A DNA stretch of 64,000 bases from Eleusine coracana subsp. coracana (Eukaryota; Streptophyta; Magnoliopsida; Poales; Poaceae), in NCBI GenBank assembly GCA_032690845.1, contig CM064424.1, positions 48,063,511 through 48,127,510 of the forward strand, given 5' to 3'. The translations under genes were made by a program, and so were the position numbers. How positions within the stretch are numbered: the stretch's first letter is position 1; the number at the start of each line of letters is the position of its first letter. The notes beneath the pieces are model-generated. The model did no database searches. It had not been told where the DNA came from and saw nothing but the letters and a program-made list of their open reading frames with translations. Positions 35,101 to 45,840 of the stretch are shown piece after piece.

Positions 35101-35864
35101 AATTTCAGTAGGTTAGCTGTATGATGCAATGTAAGCATGCGCCCATGGTGGTACAGTCACGCAATCATGTGAAGAATATTACCTAGAATCAGTTTGCAGA
35201 ATAAAGGACACGATTTAAAATTGGGATAAACAATGGAATTGGATCAAAATTTAAGGCATGACCATATGCCCTATTTCTAGTTGCGTCCATAAGCATAGCT
35301 GGCAGACGTGAATATTGCCGGTAGCTGCGCAACTAGATAGTACTGGAATTAAAAAATGCCTCTACCCTCGTATGAAGAGGAAAAACCTAAGATTTGTTAA
35401 CCAAGTGGCCACATTGCCGAAATGGGGAAAAGAAAAATGCCGCATCCTTTTAGGAGTCTTCAGAGTCGGGGCTTACCAGCGAAGGTGGGGACGACATGCA
35501 CACCGGGGCCGCGCGACAAGACGGCCTCGACCTCCTCTTCCAGCGACGGCGGCGGCGGTGGCGGTGGCGGTGGCGGTGTTGGTGGCGGTGGCGACGTCGA
35601 TGGCGACGCCTCCCTCTTGCGCGGAGGCTTCACGGAGCGCCGGGGCGTCTTCTTGCGCGCGGGCTTGCGGCGCGGCTTGGAGGCGGTGCGCGTGCGCGGT
35701 TGCGGCGGGAGGGCCGGCTGGTCGGAAGGGTTGAGCTCCCGGGAATGCCGCTTCGGCCTCGGCGATGGGGACGGCTCGGCAGGCGCCTCTGTCGCCTTAC
35801 GCTTGGGCCTTTGGCGGCGCGGGGAAGCGCCTGCCGGCGGCGGCGGCGAGGGTTTGGGTTCCAT
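26146..35864 (-). CDS. SWI3D-type SWI/SNF chromatin remodelling subunit, 7 exons
   Basis: A scaffold subunit of plant SWI/SNF (BAF-type) remodelling complexes, acting in the nucleus. Exons are 35477-35864, 31908-32446, 28465-29136, 28185-28351, 27722-28107, 26714-26877 and 26146-26373. All have GT-AG borders and consistent phases, giving 847 aa. Residues 1-125 are Pro/Arg/Lys-rich. The SWIRM domain follows (about 120-220; VVPTFAGWFSWKEIHPIEKQ spans the exon 1/2 join), then a ZZ finger (about 290-320; CNSCSVDC, YHCKTQ, CSDCY) across the exon 2/3 join. The SANT domain (about 345-395) contains ASWTDQETLLLLEALEI. The C-terminus is a charged coiled-coil region with DEIRKKLYMERRAIF. The ZZ finger separates SWI3D from SWI3A-C. 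The two largest introns (3.0 and 2.8 kb) contain repeats. Confidence 0.9.
27017..27258. mobile_element. Stowaway MITE in SWI3D-like intron
   Basis: 242 bp flanked by TA (27015-27016, 27259-27260). The left end CTCCCTCAATCCAAAATTG and the right end, reverse complement CTCCCTCCATACAGAATTA, form imperfect terminal inverted repeats. The ends resemble those of the mariner-like element at 17295-20621, a possible transposase source family. Confidence 0.65.
27340..27465. repeat. G-tracts inside a small inverted repeat (intron)
   Basis: Two long G runs (about 27340-27358 and 27429-27442) lie between ACTGGCGAAGCTT (27301) and its imperfect inverted copy AAGCTTCGCCACT (about 27464). The stretch lies in the SWI3D-like intron between exons 27722-28107 and 26714-26877. 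Confidence 0.5.
29864..29875 (+). other. Primer-binding site of the three-LTR element
   Basis: TGGTATCAGACT lies immediately inside LTR2 and is complementary to the 3' end of initiator Met-tRNA. This sets the element's direction as plus. Confidence 0.75.
29894..30847 (+). pseudogene. Residual ORF of the three-LTR element (gag-like start, pol-like end)
   Basis: A 317-aa open frame starts 32 bp after the PBS and runs into LTR3. The N-terminal part (MASTAASWQPDLELKELRHK) is rich in Lys/Glu helices and could be a gag start. The last residues before the PPT include LEDECLGRRDGDVMG. This resembles the extreme C-terminus of Ty3/gypsy polyproteins (an LEDE motif followed by RDVM-like residues). The frame may therefore join the two ends of a once larger gypsy polyprotein after deletion of the middle. 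No catalytic motif is present. Confidence 0.5.
31641..31700 (-). repeat. Dispersed GCCTACCCCAA-GCTTGGG repeat, copy 2
   Basis: Reverse-oriented relative of the sequence at 12191, with AACAACAAAGATTTTCAGTC and CCCAAGCAAGTTGGGCTAGG. It lies in the same intron as the three-LTR element. Confidence 0.4.
32447..35476 (-). other. First intron of the SWI3D-like gene
   Basis: 3.0 kb, AT-rich, with GT-AG borders. It contains a third diverged copy of the dispersed repeat (33601-33650). No other gene or element was recognised. Confidence 0.55.
33601..33650 (-). repeat. Dispersed GCCTACCCCAA-GCTTGGG repeat, copy 3
   Basis: AAAGCCTTTGTCCCAAACAA followed by GTTGAGGTAGGCT. Reverse orientation, diverged from the copies at 12191 and 31641. 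Confidence 0.4.
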
Positions 35865-36059
35865 GGCGAAGAACGGAAGAAGGCGAAATCAGTGTTCGCG
35901 TGGCCACTCGGAGTACCCTGGGCTTTCTACTTCAGAAATCAACTGCTTTCCTCCCCGTGAATTTCATTTCCAAGATACAAAAATCGAACAAAATTCAAAT
36001 AGGAGCTAGAAATTATCAAATTCAAACTTGTGACGGTCATTTTTTTTTCCACTAAAACT

Positions 36060-36159
36060 GTGGCGCGAGGCCTTCGGCCTGGTGGTGAAGGCGCTTGAGT
36101 GGCAGCCCACCGGTTAGGCGTTCGAACCCCCCATCTCGCACCGGGTGCGGAAAAAAAAA
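36060..36159 (+). mobile_element. tRNA-derived SINE
   Basis: About 100 bp with an A-box-like TGGTGGTGAAGG (36080-36091) and a B-box with core GTTCGAACCC (36120-36129), ending in a run of nine A. It lies about 200 bp upstream of the SWI3D-like start codon. It interrupts a sequence that has a colinear relative at 40762-41160 lacking this insert. Confidence 0.7.
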
Positions 36160-36597
36160 CTAGGATTTGTCCGTATTATGTTTATATATAACTGCTACTT
36201 TTGTTGTTGAAATTATGACGCGACAATCATTTAACATGTCATTGTTTATTTTTCATACCAAAATTTGGAAACTTGAGACGGTCATTTTGGTCACTAAAAC
36301 TATGACGCATCCTATGCATGCTAGATTACTAGGGAGACACTAATTGAAAAAAAGATGAAGGTGGACTATGATTTGACTACTCTTTTTTTTTCGAAAGACC
36401 CGAAACATTATCCGGCATGTATTAATAAAAAGAAAAAACAGAGTTTGATTTGCACGAGTAGCGCAATTACACCGATCCTAGCTCATCCAGACTGGGCAGC
36501 TAGGCTGAGTTAAGTTACACGATTACTCGTGACATTTTACAACGCCTAATGCCTCTACATGTTTGGCTCCTGCCATTATTCATAGCTTTGCTTCATC

Positions 36598-38867
36598 TTA
36601 TGTAAGTAGGCACCCCTCATGTTTTTCAATCTGTTGGAAAATTCTATTGTTCCGTTCCTTCCATACCATCCATATGACGAGAAGAATTATTGATTTGTGT
36701 CCCTTTGCATCCTTGTTGTTTTGTTGTCTATGTGCAATTTTTATAATCCAGTCCTGCATATTTTCTTGACTCCCCCAGTTGCAAGGCTTCAAATAGTCTG
36801 CCTTGATCCAGCCAGCCGGTGTTCATTGATACTCCCCCAGTTGCAAGGCTTCAAATAGTCTGCACAACGTATCTGCTACAAGGACCCAGATACGTTGTGT
36901 GTACTTGCACTCAATGAACAAATGGTGAGGCGTCTCCAGGTTGCGCAGGCAAAGCGGGCAAAAATAGTTGTTTGGCCATTGCCGCCTTTGAAGTCTGTCG
37001 GCCGTCCAGATGCGTTGTTGGAGCATGAGCCACATAAACACCTTGATACATGGAGGTGCCCATATGTGCCAGATCGAAACTGGGAAGTGTGAGGGGACCG
37101 CACCTATGAATTGCATGTCATAAGCTGAGCTCGCCGAGTATGATCCATGTGAGGTCGGTAACCAGGTGATAGCATCCTCCTGCTTAGTTGCCAAGTCAAT
37201 AATCATAGCATCAATGAGCATCCACAAGCCAAAGTACTCCTGCATTATAGGCGGAGAAAGATTGTATGCGATATCTCTGATCCATTTTTCATCTGTGAGG
37301 GCATCATGCACCGTCCTATTCTTTCTTTTGCTGTGCTTGTAAAATGTTGGGAAGAGTACTGCCGGCACTGCCCCATTCAGCCAACAGGAGTTCCAAAAAT
37401 TTGCCTTCTTCCCATTATGCAAGGTTACTCTTGTCGCTGCCACAAAAAGTGCTTTGTCCACTTCATCTGTTGGTAGTTCCATTCCGTGCCAAGGTCTTTG
37501 GGGCTCAGTCCAGTTGTACCACAACCATCTTAATCGCAATGATCGGCCAAATTTGTCGAGATCATGGATTCCTAATCCCCCAAATTTGATCGGTCGAGTT
37601 ACGTGCAGCCAACTTATTTTGCACTTGCCTCCCGAGATTTGGTCGTTGCCAGCCCAAAGGAAGTTCTGTCGTAATTTGTCAATGTCCTTTATGAATTTCT
37701 TGGGTGGCTTTATTGCCGTGAGTAGGTAAGTCGGTAGGGCGGATAAGACTGATCTCACAAGCTCCCTGCGCCCTGCTATGTTCATTAGTTTCCCTTGCCA
37801 CCCAGCTAGTCTTGTCCTCGCCTTGTCCTGTATAGGTTGGAGATGAACAAGGCGGAGTCGCCCCACCGTTAGTGGTAGCCCAAGATAGTTGAGTGGGAAG
37901 GCCACTCGCTGTCCTTGAAAAAGTGCCAGTATGTCATCGAGGTCAATGTCGCTACAACGGATTGGTGTCACCGAGCATTTTGTTATGTTTATCCGCAGTC
38001 CTGTTGCCTCACCGAATTTGTCTAGAATTTGCATGAGCGCCTCCACTTGATGCCTTTTAGGATTGATGAAGATTGCTGCATCGTCCGCGTATAAGGATAA
38101 TCGTAGTCTCGCGTGCCTACCTCTTAGAGGTGAGAGGTGTCCATCCTCTGTGGCCATCTCAAGGAGTCGCTGGAGCGTGTCGATGGCAAGTATGAATAGG
38201 TATGGAGATAACGGGTCTCCTTGGCGCAGCCCACGCTTATGTTCAATAGTTGTTCCTGGGATACCGTTTAGCAGTACTGCAGAGGAGGCTGGTGAAAAAA
38301 GGAGTGCTAGCCAACTTCTCCGCCTTGCATTGAAGCCACGGGCAGTAAGGAGCTCTATCATGTATTCCCAGGATATGGTGTCGAAAGCTTTAGATATGTC
38401 CAGCAAAGAGTAGTGCTGGGGTCTTTGTTCTATGGAAGGCTCTTGTGAGATTGCGGACATATAGGAAATTGTCTTGGATACATCGTCTTTTGATGAAAGC
38501 GCTTTGAGATTGAGAGACCAATGCGTCCATGTGCTTGGCGAGTCGATTTGCGAGAATTTTTGCAATGAGCTTTGCAAAAGAGTGGATGAGGCTGATCGGT
38601 TGAAAATCCTTCGGCTTTTGGGCAGTCTCTGTTTTCTGGTATGAGCACAATCGATGCAGTATTCAGTTTCTCAAGAGGACCTGTTGTTAGGTTATGCAAA
38701 CAGTTAATGGCCTGGAAGAGATCAGTCTTGATTATTTGCCAGGCCGCTTTGTAGAAATCAGAAGTGAAACCATCAGGACCCGGCGATTTATCCTTTGGTT
38801 GGTTTTTTATCGCAATGTGAATCTCCTCCTCAGTGAATGATCCGGCTATAGAGTCATCAGTCATCAT
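36598..38867 (-). pseudogene. LINE ORF2, reverse transcriptase and zinc-binding C-terminus
   Basis: The reverse transcriptase is recognised by KSPGPDGFTSDFYK, FSTDQPHPL, the palm motif LYADDAAIF (catalytic YADD), and GLPLTVGRL. Further on is the plant LINE zf-RVT region (WLMLQQRIWTADRLQRRQWP, CPLCLRNLETPHHLFIEC). The last recognisable block is VWKERNNRIFQ. Three reading-frame shifts break the ORF. A direct repeat of about 33 bp (36769-36801 and 36831-36863) marks a 62-bp tandem duplication in the C-terminal part. Confidence 0.85.
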
Positions 38868-38872
38868 CCAGC

Positions 38873-40168
38873 TTACAGCTTACTGAGGTTGAGCTCTTCC
38901 CAGTTGAACGTACAACCTCTAGTAACCTTGGTGCCCAGGATCTCCTTGTAGTAGCAGTACAGTTCCTTCTCTTTTGCTTCGTGAGACCAAATGTAAGATC
39001 CATCATCTTTGATTAAATGCGGAATTAGTTTCTTTCGGCGCCGCGCATTGGCTTTGAGGTGGAAGAACCGAGTTGTGGCGTCTCCCTCCCTTAGCCATGT
39101 GATTCGGGATTCTTGTCGGCGCGCTCTTTCCACTGCTGCCAGTCCTAAAACTCTTATCTTGAGATCTTTTCTTAATTCTGCTTCAGCTGCAGTTAGGCTT
39201 CGTGCATCCTGTGCAACATCTAGTTGTAGGATTATGTCATTTGCCATATGAAGTTGCATACGTATGTTTCCCAGCAGCAATTTACTCCAGTTTCGTAGTG
39301 CTGTTGCTGTGTTATGTAGTTTGTTGTGAAAGAGCATAAGGGGGGAGGTCCCCAACACTGGTTTGTCCCATGCTTCCTTTACTACCTCTAAGAATGCCGG
39401 TATTTTTGTCCAAAACTTTTCAAATTTGAAGCGTGCTGGTCTTGGCATACCCATGTGTTGCGAGAGGAAAATTAGGCAGTGATCCGACATGGATGAGGAA
39501 AGGGCCTGCAGTGATACCGAAGGAAAGAATTGTTCCCATTGTTGGTTGCAGAACACACGATCGAGATGAACAAGTGTTGGGTTTTCTCTTTCATTACTCC
39601 ATGTATATCTCCTGTTCTGCAGTGATATTTCTAGCAGCTCACATCTATCAAGGGTGTTTCTAAACTAGGCCATTAGTCTTCTGTTTAGGTTGCGGTTACT
39701 TTTATCTTTTGCCTCATAGATGAGATTGAAGTTGCCCATGCATACCCAAGGTGTACCTGGGCTTGGTTTGATGGATTCCAGTTCAGAGAGGAAGAGATGC
39801 TTGTCTGTGTCGTTGGATGGACCATAGACTGCCGTTAGGCGGAAGGAGATGTTTGTAAGCTTCAGTTTTATGGTGATTGACAAGCAATATTCCATCATGG
39901 TTGGTTCACTTGCTTCAATTAGATCATCGTCCCATGCAATTAGTACGCCTCCTCTTACCCCATCAGCTGGGATGTAGTCAAAACTAGCCAGCCGGTGGCT
40001 TAAGAACTCAAGTCCTAACCTAGAGTCAATGACTTCCACTTTGGTCTCTTGCAAGCATACAACAGAGGGTTGTACTGCTTGTATCATCTTCAATACATTT
40101 TCACGCCGTGCAAGGCTATTGAGGCCCCGCACATTCCAATTCAGAAACTGTAGGTCATAAGCACTCAT
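38873..40168 (-). pseudogene. LINE ORF2, AP-endonuclease part
   Basis: The open frame from 40168 begins MSAYDLQFLNWNVRGLNSLA and includes VVCLQETKVE, RGGVLIAWDD and TAVYGPSND, the ordered motifs of the exonuclease/endonuclease fold in plant L1-like elements. A TAG at 39665-39667 breaks it after NRRLMA. The reading continues to 38873 with HLDRVFCNQQW and a linker rich in Arg and Glu. In a living element it nicks target DNA to prime reverse transcription. Confidence 0.85.
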
Positions 40169-40440
40169 TTTGGGGAAAATAATAAGGCATCATGTTGATT
40201 TGGAAAGGAAACACACCACCATCTAGCACTGCTGGTGGGGAAGCAGTCCACCGTAGTCCCCAAATAAAGCTCCCCCCACATTCATGAGAGCTACATCATG
40301 ATTATAAGCAGAAGAAACTAACCCTGAGCCCCTACAATGCATGTTGCCACCTGAATAATGTTCCCCTAATGTTGTTAACATGGATGGAAACTAAGGCACA
40401 AACAGTCAGTCCATGCGCCACCAGATTAGGTAGCAGAAAG

Positions 40441-40760
40441 CTATGCTGCAGCCTCATCCTCCACCAGCGCTTGAAGGGCATCATACATTCTCTTAATTCC
40501 CAGGCGCATGGCCTGCCTGAGGGAAGCTATCGCCTTCTCTGGCAGCGGTTCCGTGTACATCTTCAGGTAGTCGTCAATGACCTTGTCGGTGACTGGCGCA
40601 GAAGGTGCGATGAAGCTCAGTTCCTTTATGAGGCGGTGCTGTGCGCGCTTGGACACCGGGAAGGAGGTCTTGGTTGCTGTCTGCCTCTTACTCTTGGGGC
40701 GTGAGGCCGTCGTTGTCTTGATGCGGACAGGTTGCTTAGTCTGGATTCTCTTTAGAGATC
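40441..40760 (-). pseudogene. LINE ORF1 C-terminal fragment
   Basis: The minus-strand frame reads KRAQHRLIKELSFIAPSAPV, then DDYLKMYTEPLPEKAIASLR. Its position just upstream of the endonuclease and its pattern match the C-terminal tail of grass LINE ORF1 proteins. The RNA-binding N-terminal part is missing, so the copy is 5'-truncated. Confidence 0.6.
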
Positions 40761-40765
40761 ACTGC

Positions 40766-42329
40766 TTTTCCTCCCCGTGAATTTCCCTTTGAAGATCCAA
40801 AATACTTCAAAAGAAATCTAGTTTGAGTACAAGACGTTATCAAAATCGATAATGTTTCACGTACGAGTGCAACCGTACTATCCGACCGCTCCCTTAGCTA
40901 TTTGATTAACTTGCTGATCTTCAATACGTATGATTTAGACCACTTGATGTGCGATCGGACCTTTTGATCATAAGTCCTGGTCGGATGTATAACAGTACTC
41001 GAAATCTATCAAAATATGGGATTTGTTCATATCACATTCACACTTTGCTATGTAACCTGCCGTAATTGTTTTGAACACTGTTAGCTTTTTATCGAATATG
41101 TGACGTGGCGCATCCACTCAACAGATCATTCTTATTTATTTCATACCAAAACTTGCCAGAATTCCAGCCGACGTGCTTGCTTGATGGTATGACACGTGTC
41201 TCTATCGAACGTGGTCACTCCTCGAGCAGCCCGTGCCTGGCCTGATTTTTGATGCTCAGTTATCGTTCGGTTCAGCAGTGGCTCGCTCAGGCAAAACAGA
41301 AGAATTCGTTGGACCAACTCCATAGTTAAGAGGCCCAATTAGATTACAAAAAAAGAGAGGCCCAATTAAAACTCGAGAGATCCCATAAAAACTAAGCATG
41401 TTTTACTCAAATCATTCAATCAATCAAAAAGAAACAAAAGTGAAACAAATGTGTCGCATGTCGTTTGCCGCTTCCATAAGACAGATGACATGCAAATAAT
41501 CCAAAGCTAAACGTCTCACGAAGTCAGCGGAGTGCGCCAGATTGCCTAGTCAAGTAAACTCGTCGAAAAAGGAACAATCTCGAAGAGGAAGAGTTTGTGT
41601 ACCATAACATTACCGATCATGTAGTCAGGAGGATGGAGGTGACTAACAATTTGATGATACCATACCATTGTTGTCTAAACTCTCAATAGGAACGAGCAGA
41701 CCATAGTGAAAAAAAGGTGTTGGCCAACGTCCTCCAGCATCTCATTGCCGCGTTGTGGTACCGGTGGTGCAATATTTCCATTTCGATGGCCGGCTATCTT
41801 CTCCGATAGCGTGTTGAGTTTTATATACCAACCTAAATATATATCTCTTTGTTACCCCAAACACTAAATTAGCGGTGGTGCTTAGTACTACTGATAACAG
41901 TTTGCTAATTTAGTGTTAACTTTGCCAGCTTCTCTTTTGTGTTGTCTTTTGGATTGGCAATTCTCTAGATGATGTGAATACTAGGCTGTAATTATCCCTT
42001 GTTTTAATGAATGTCAGTTCTCCTACATCTTTTTTTTTTTAAAAAAAACATCTCCAATGTCGAACTTGTCCAAAAAAAGTTTATCCCAAGCAATGCACAA
42101 GGCTGAATATGATGGCAACGACGACGACGATGCCAACAACCATGGCACTACGTACGAAGGCAAGCAATAAGCAATAATGAAATGAATTCGAGATCCACTT
42201 TCTCTGTATTACTTTCTGTGAAGAGTGGACAGAAGAATGTTCAGAGAAAATTAAGGAAAACGAAAAAAAAAAAAGCACCAAGAATCTACTACTAATCAGT
42301 GACCTGACTGACCAAACGAAGAAACGACT
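40766..42329. other. Intergenic DNA with a relative of the SWI3D-like upstream region
   Basis: From 40762 to about 41160 the sequence follows 35938-36290 in order, with shared GCTTTTCCTCCCCGTGAATT and CATACCAAAA blocks, but without the SINE. The rest has no recognised gene. Confidence 0.4.
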
Positions 42330-42932
42330 TCATGGCAGGTAGTGCGTGAGCGCGTACGCGACGGTGAATCCGTAGAAGATGAGTCCTCCGACGACGAGCC
42401 CGGCGAGCGCGAGCGTTGCTCCGACGGCGAGCGGGATTCCGCATGAGACGATCCCGAACTTGAGCTGGATGGCGTCGACCATGGATAGCAGGAGGAAGAA
42501 GGTGCCCATGATGGAGCACCCCGCCGCGAGCAGCATCATGGGCTGCGCGTACCTTAGCACGGCGCGGCGGCGCTCCCTGGGCGCCGCCGCGCGCCACGCC
42601 GGCATCTCCTCGCAGTCGTCGGACGGCGCGGCGGGCTTGTTCGCGTCGCCGTCGGCGTAGAACTCGTCGGCGGCGAGCAGCGTGACGGCCAGCTTCATGC
42701 CCTGCGCCACAAGGCTCGAGAGGAGGTAGAAGCCGAAGGAGACGATCTCGAAGAGGAAGAAGTTGCGCGCGATGTCGTCGCCGGCGACGCAGTTGGGAGG
42801 GATCGAAGCGGAGGGGGTGATGGTGCCCGTGATGCCGATGAACACGGCCACGGTGAAGAAGGTGTTGGCGGAGACGATGCCCTCCAGGGCCTTCACCGCC
42901 ACGTCGGGGTTGCGCCGGCGAAGCGTCGGCAT
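42330..42932 (-). CDS. Four-TM protein, possibly MEE60-like
   Basis: A single-exon 200-aa protein. Four hydrophobic stretches are visible at about 19-38 (IVSANTFFTVAVFIGITGTI), 55-83, 124-152 and 164-195. The central loop (about 86-118) is charged, with CEEMPAWRAAAPRERRR. The N-terminus is short and basic (MPTLRRRNPDVAVKALEGIV). The pattern is like a plant-specific family annotated as maternal effect embryo arrest 60, but that name is from memory and is only moderately sure. The molecular role is unknown. The ATG is preceded by a purine-rich 5' UTR on the minus strand, and the coding part is GC-rich, as in many grass single-exon genes. Intact. Confidence 0.75.
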   Translation of the reverse strand: MPTLRRRNPDVAVKALEGIVSANTFFTVAVFIGITGTITPSASIPPNCVAGDDIARNFFLFEIVSFGFYLLSSLVAQGMKLAVTLLAADEFYADGDANKPAAPSDDCEEMPAWRAAAPRERRRAVLRYAQPMMLLAAGCSIMGTFFLLLSMVDAIQLKFGIVSCGIPLAVGATLALAGLVVGGLIFYGFTVAYALTHYLP

Positions 42933-45700
42933 TCTTCCCCTTTCTCTTTCCCTTTCCCTTCCTTTCTTCTTCTTCCGACGTGCTGCTCTGTTTTTTTTTT
43001 TGCTCTCTCTCCTCTAATTCTGAATTCTCTGCTCTGCTCTGTTCTGGGAGATGGACAGCGGAGAAGACAGAACAGACTAGTGTGTGTGTCCTACTGATGA
43101 GTGATGAGTGAGTGGACTAGCGAGCGTGGCAAGTCTTGTCACTAATTCTAAGAGATGTGAATATAAGCTAACTAGGGCAGCATTTTTAGTTTGATTATAA
43201 GCTAACTAGCAAAGTGCTCATACGTTGCTATAGGCTTTTACAAAAATAAAATAATTTGTATATATAAATATATGCATAAGATAAAATAGCTAGTTTTTAA
43301 TTAACAAATTATTTAACAATTATAATTGTCTATTTTTCCATATAAAATATAATGTTTTCCATGGAAGATAGATGTAGTGAAAGTATTTCTCCAACAATTG
43401 GAAAGTTGGCAGGTCTGACTAGAAGAACCTGCTACGTTTCCTTAAACTACTGTAAAAGGTCATCACTGAGTCAAATCCAGAATGAAAAAGTGCTGGTTTT
43501 TCTAAGATGATTTCGACAAGTTTGATCAATCATGCTCCTTTCCACTCCATACTATACTTTTTTTTTTCCTTTCTCTAGAACATGTCCGAGCGCTAGTGTG
43601 GATCCCCTCGAAGGCAGTCGATTGGAAAAGATTTTCATTAAATGAAAGAAGAGTTTACAACTAGTCATTCCCGGGTAGAAGAAGCTAGCGCGCGACCGAT
43701 TTACACTGCTTTGTATTACGTAAAACAAAAACAAACGACCTCCGACCTAAACTAAGCACCGAATTGATCCTACCCATTACAAATCTACGAGCCCATACTA
43801 TAGATATTAATGTGGACTACTAGTACTGGAGAGACTTGATCCATACTTAAAGCTCCATGTTATGTGCTACTAGTTAACTTCAATTTGGGGTTGGGCAAAC
43901 TCGAAAGGCGCAAACGATCCATTCAGGTCTATCATCGATTTGGATAGCGGCGTGGCAACTACCGGTAGTTGCTTGCTTGCTTCGTCTCCAGCCTCGTCGC
44001 ATTCCCTTCATAGTATATCAAACGAGAGGCGGCACACCAGCTTGAGATGTGAATCCGTGGCTCAGTGGCTGGTTGTTGATTGTACATCAATGATGCACTG
44101 GAATACTTGAAAGAGAACTATCATTTGGGGATGCAGTTGACAACAAAAAGGCAACTATTAGAGTCCACAGGCATGATTGGTTGGTCCCAGCAAGATACAT
44201 CTTTTATTCTAGTACAAATTAAGCAAACAAGTACAGTACTACTCTGCTGCTGTTACGGCCTGAGTCTCCGTATCAGTTCCACAAAAAGCAAAAGAATGGA
44301 TCAATATCTGAATCAGCATTGAATTGGCTGCAACACTTTGCATGCCGTGTCCGCGGCCTCTGCCTGTTGATTTTACAAAGAGGCGGCCAGAGGGAGGACC
44401 TAGAACAAAAGTCAAAAATTGATTTAGTTTATCAGTGCGTGCAACATAACAACTGGATCGTCAACAGGATTCATCCCATGGCTGGAGACGTTACCATCTT
44501 TGTAATGTTTTTTTTTTTGTTTCGACCTTTTGTACACTGAACTTCTACGAATCAGTATATGCTAATCAGCACTTGCCCCTGTTGTTTAAAAAAACACGCA
44601 CTCCGCCTAGCGAAGCCACGTTCAGCTGGTCGTACATGTGCCATTCCTAAGTCGGTGGTGGGTGAGGTGAATGGTGTTGAAGTTGTGAGCCAGGGCGCTT
44701 TGGTCCCAGACCCAAGCTGGAGGCAACCCATACTGAGCCGGTGACCCATAGGTCGGATGCGGGGCGGGTGGCGGCGGGCCCATGGTGGCCTTGAAGGCCT
44801 ACTGTGGGCAGGGTGCGAGGCCCTGCAGAGGGAAGCCGAGGATTCCCGAGCCACGACCGGTCAAGGATGGGTCAGCCCACATCATGAAGGTGGCGGGGAA
44901 GATCGCACGGAGGAGAGAGCGATCGAGGGAGGAGGGGATGCCGCGGTAAGGGACTGCTGGTGTCTAGGGTTAGGCGGCGGAAGATATGAGAGGATTGAAT
45001 CCTCCGGTTACCATGAGAGCGATAATAGGAATAGATTGACTGCAAATACAATGAGTTATACAAAGTATATAGGGGAGCCAAACGTGTGGGCAAACCCTAA
45101 TTACATGTATGGGCTACGTGGCCATAAGGCCCAATATACATATGTTTAATATTTTTTTTCCCATAACTTCCCATATATTTTCTAAGATCTAGCATAAAGT
45201 AGTATGCAACACAGAAGAATATATAGATATAACCATATATTTTCTTTTAGATGAAAACCCTGGCCCCTTCACTGGAGTTCTTTATTGTCCCGATGGAACA
45301 AATATGAGTAGGAATTTTCAGAAGAACAAATATGAGCAGCAATGGAGGCACAAAGATATGGCGATCCCAGCAAAAACATTTCTGTATAGAGGTTTGTTGT
45401 CCTTGGTGGGAATAAAGGCACCCTTCAGCACATTTGTAAGTGTAAACACCCGGCATGATATCTGCATATAAATCAAGCAATATGAACATTGTTTCTAATG
45501 ATTATGTTGAAAGGACATGGGTTTGAAATTGCTAGACTTACTGAAAAATATATCATTGTGGTAAGCATGAAGTTAAGCAATGGATAATCTGGTATGAAAG
45601 ATAAAAGCATCTTTGGCTGTCCATTTGGAACTCTGGACCTGTGTATTAAAAGAAGCTACTATGTTCAGCGTGAATGAACAACAGAACTGACAAAAGCATT
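42933..45700. other. Intergenic DNA, no gene recognised
   Basis: Includes a purine/pyrimidine-rich upstream region of the four-TM gene, AT-rich DNA with a motif at about 43205 related to 17258, and a GC-rich patch at 44570-44970 that is open in several frames without a known domain. Confidence 0.35.
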
Positions 45701-45840
45701 TGGATATTTCCAGTAAATAAATGGATTGCTCGATTTCCATTCATGAGTCCATACACACTAAAGATACACTACGTATAGCATTACTGAACACAGAGTACCA
45801 ATAAGCAATTAACATATGTAGCAGCAACTCAGTCCTATAC

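Larger units (their letters stand above)
36383..40765 (-). mobile_element. LINE (non-LTR retrotransposon), 5'-truncated and decayed
   Basis: On the minus strand the order is ORF1 C-terminal part (40441-40760), AP endonuclease (39560-40168), reverse transcriptase (about 37800-38867), a zf-RVT type Cys/His region (36900-37110), and a terminal WKERN motif. It ends in a poly-A tract (poly-T at 36383-36391 on the plus strand). Frameshifts near 38870, 38650 and 38580, an in-frame TAG at 39665-39667, and a 62-bp tandem duplication near the 3' end show it is dead. No clear target duplication was found. Confidence 0.88.

Noticed and set aside
36060..36159. A tRNA gene
   Set aside because: A- and B-box motifs are present, but no cloverleaf could be formed and an A-tail follows, so a SINE is the better reading.
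36383..40800. Target-site duplication of the LINE
   Set aside because: No convincing direct repeat next to the poly-A tract and the 5' break; CCTCCCCGTGAATT lies on both sides but not at the element borders.
44552..45093. Protein gene in the GC-rich patch
   Set aside because: Competing frames on both strands, no recognisable motif.
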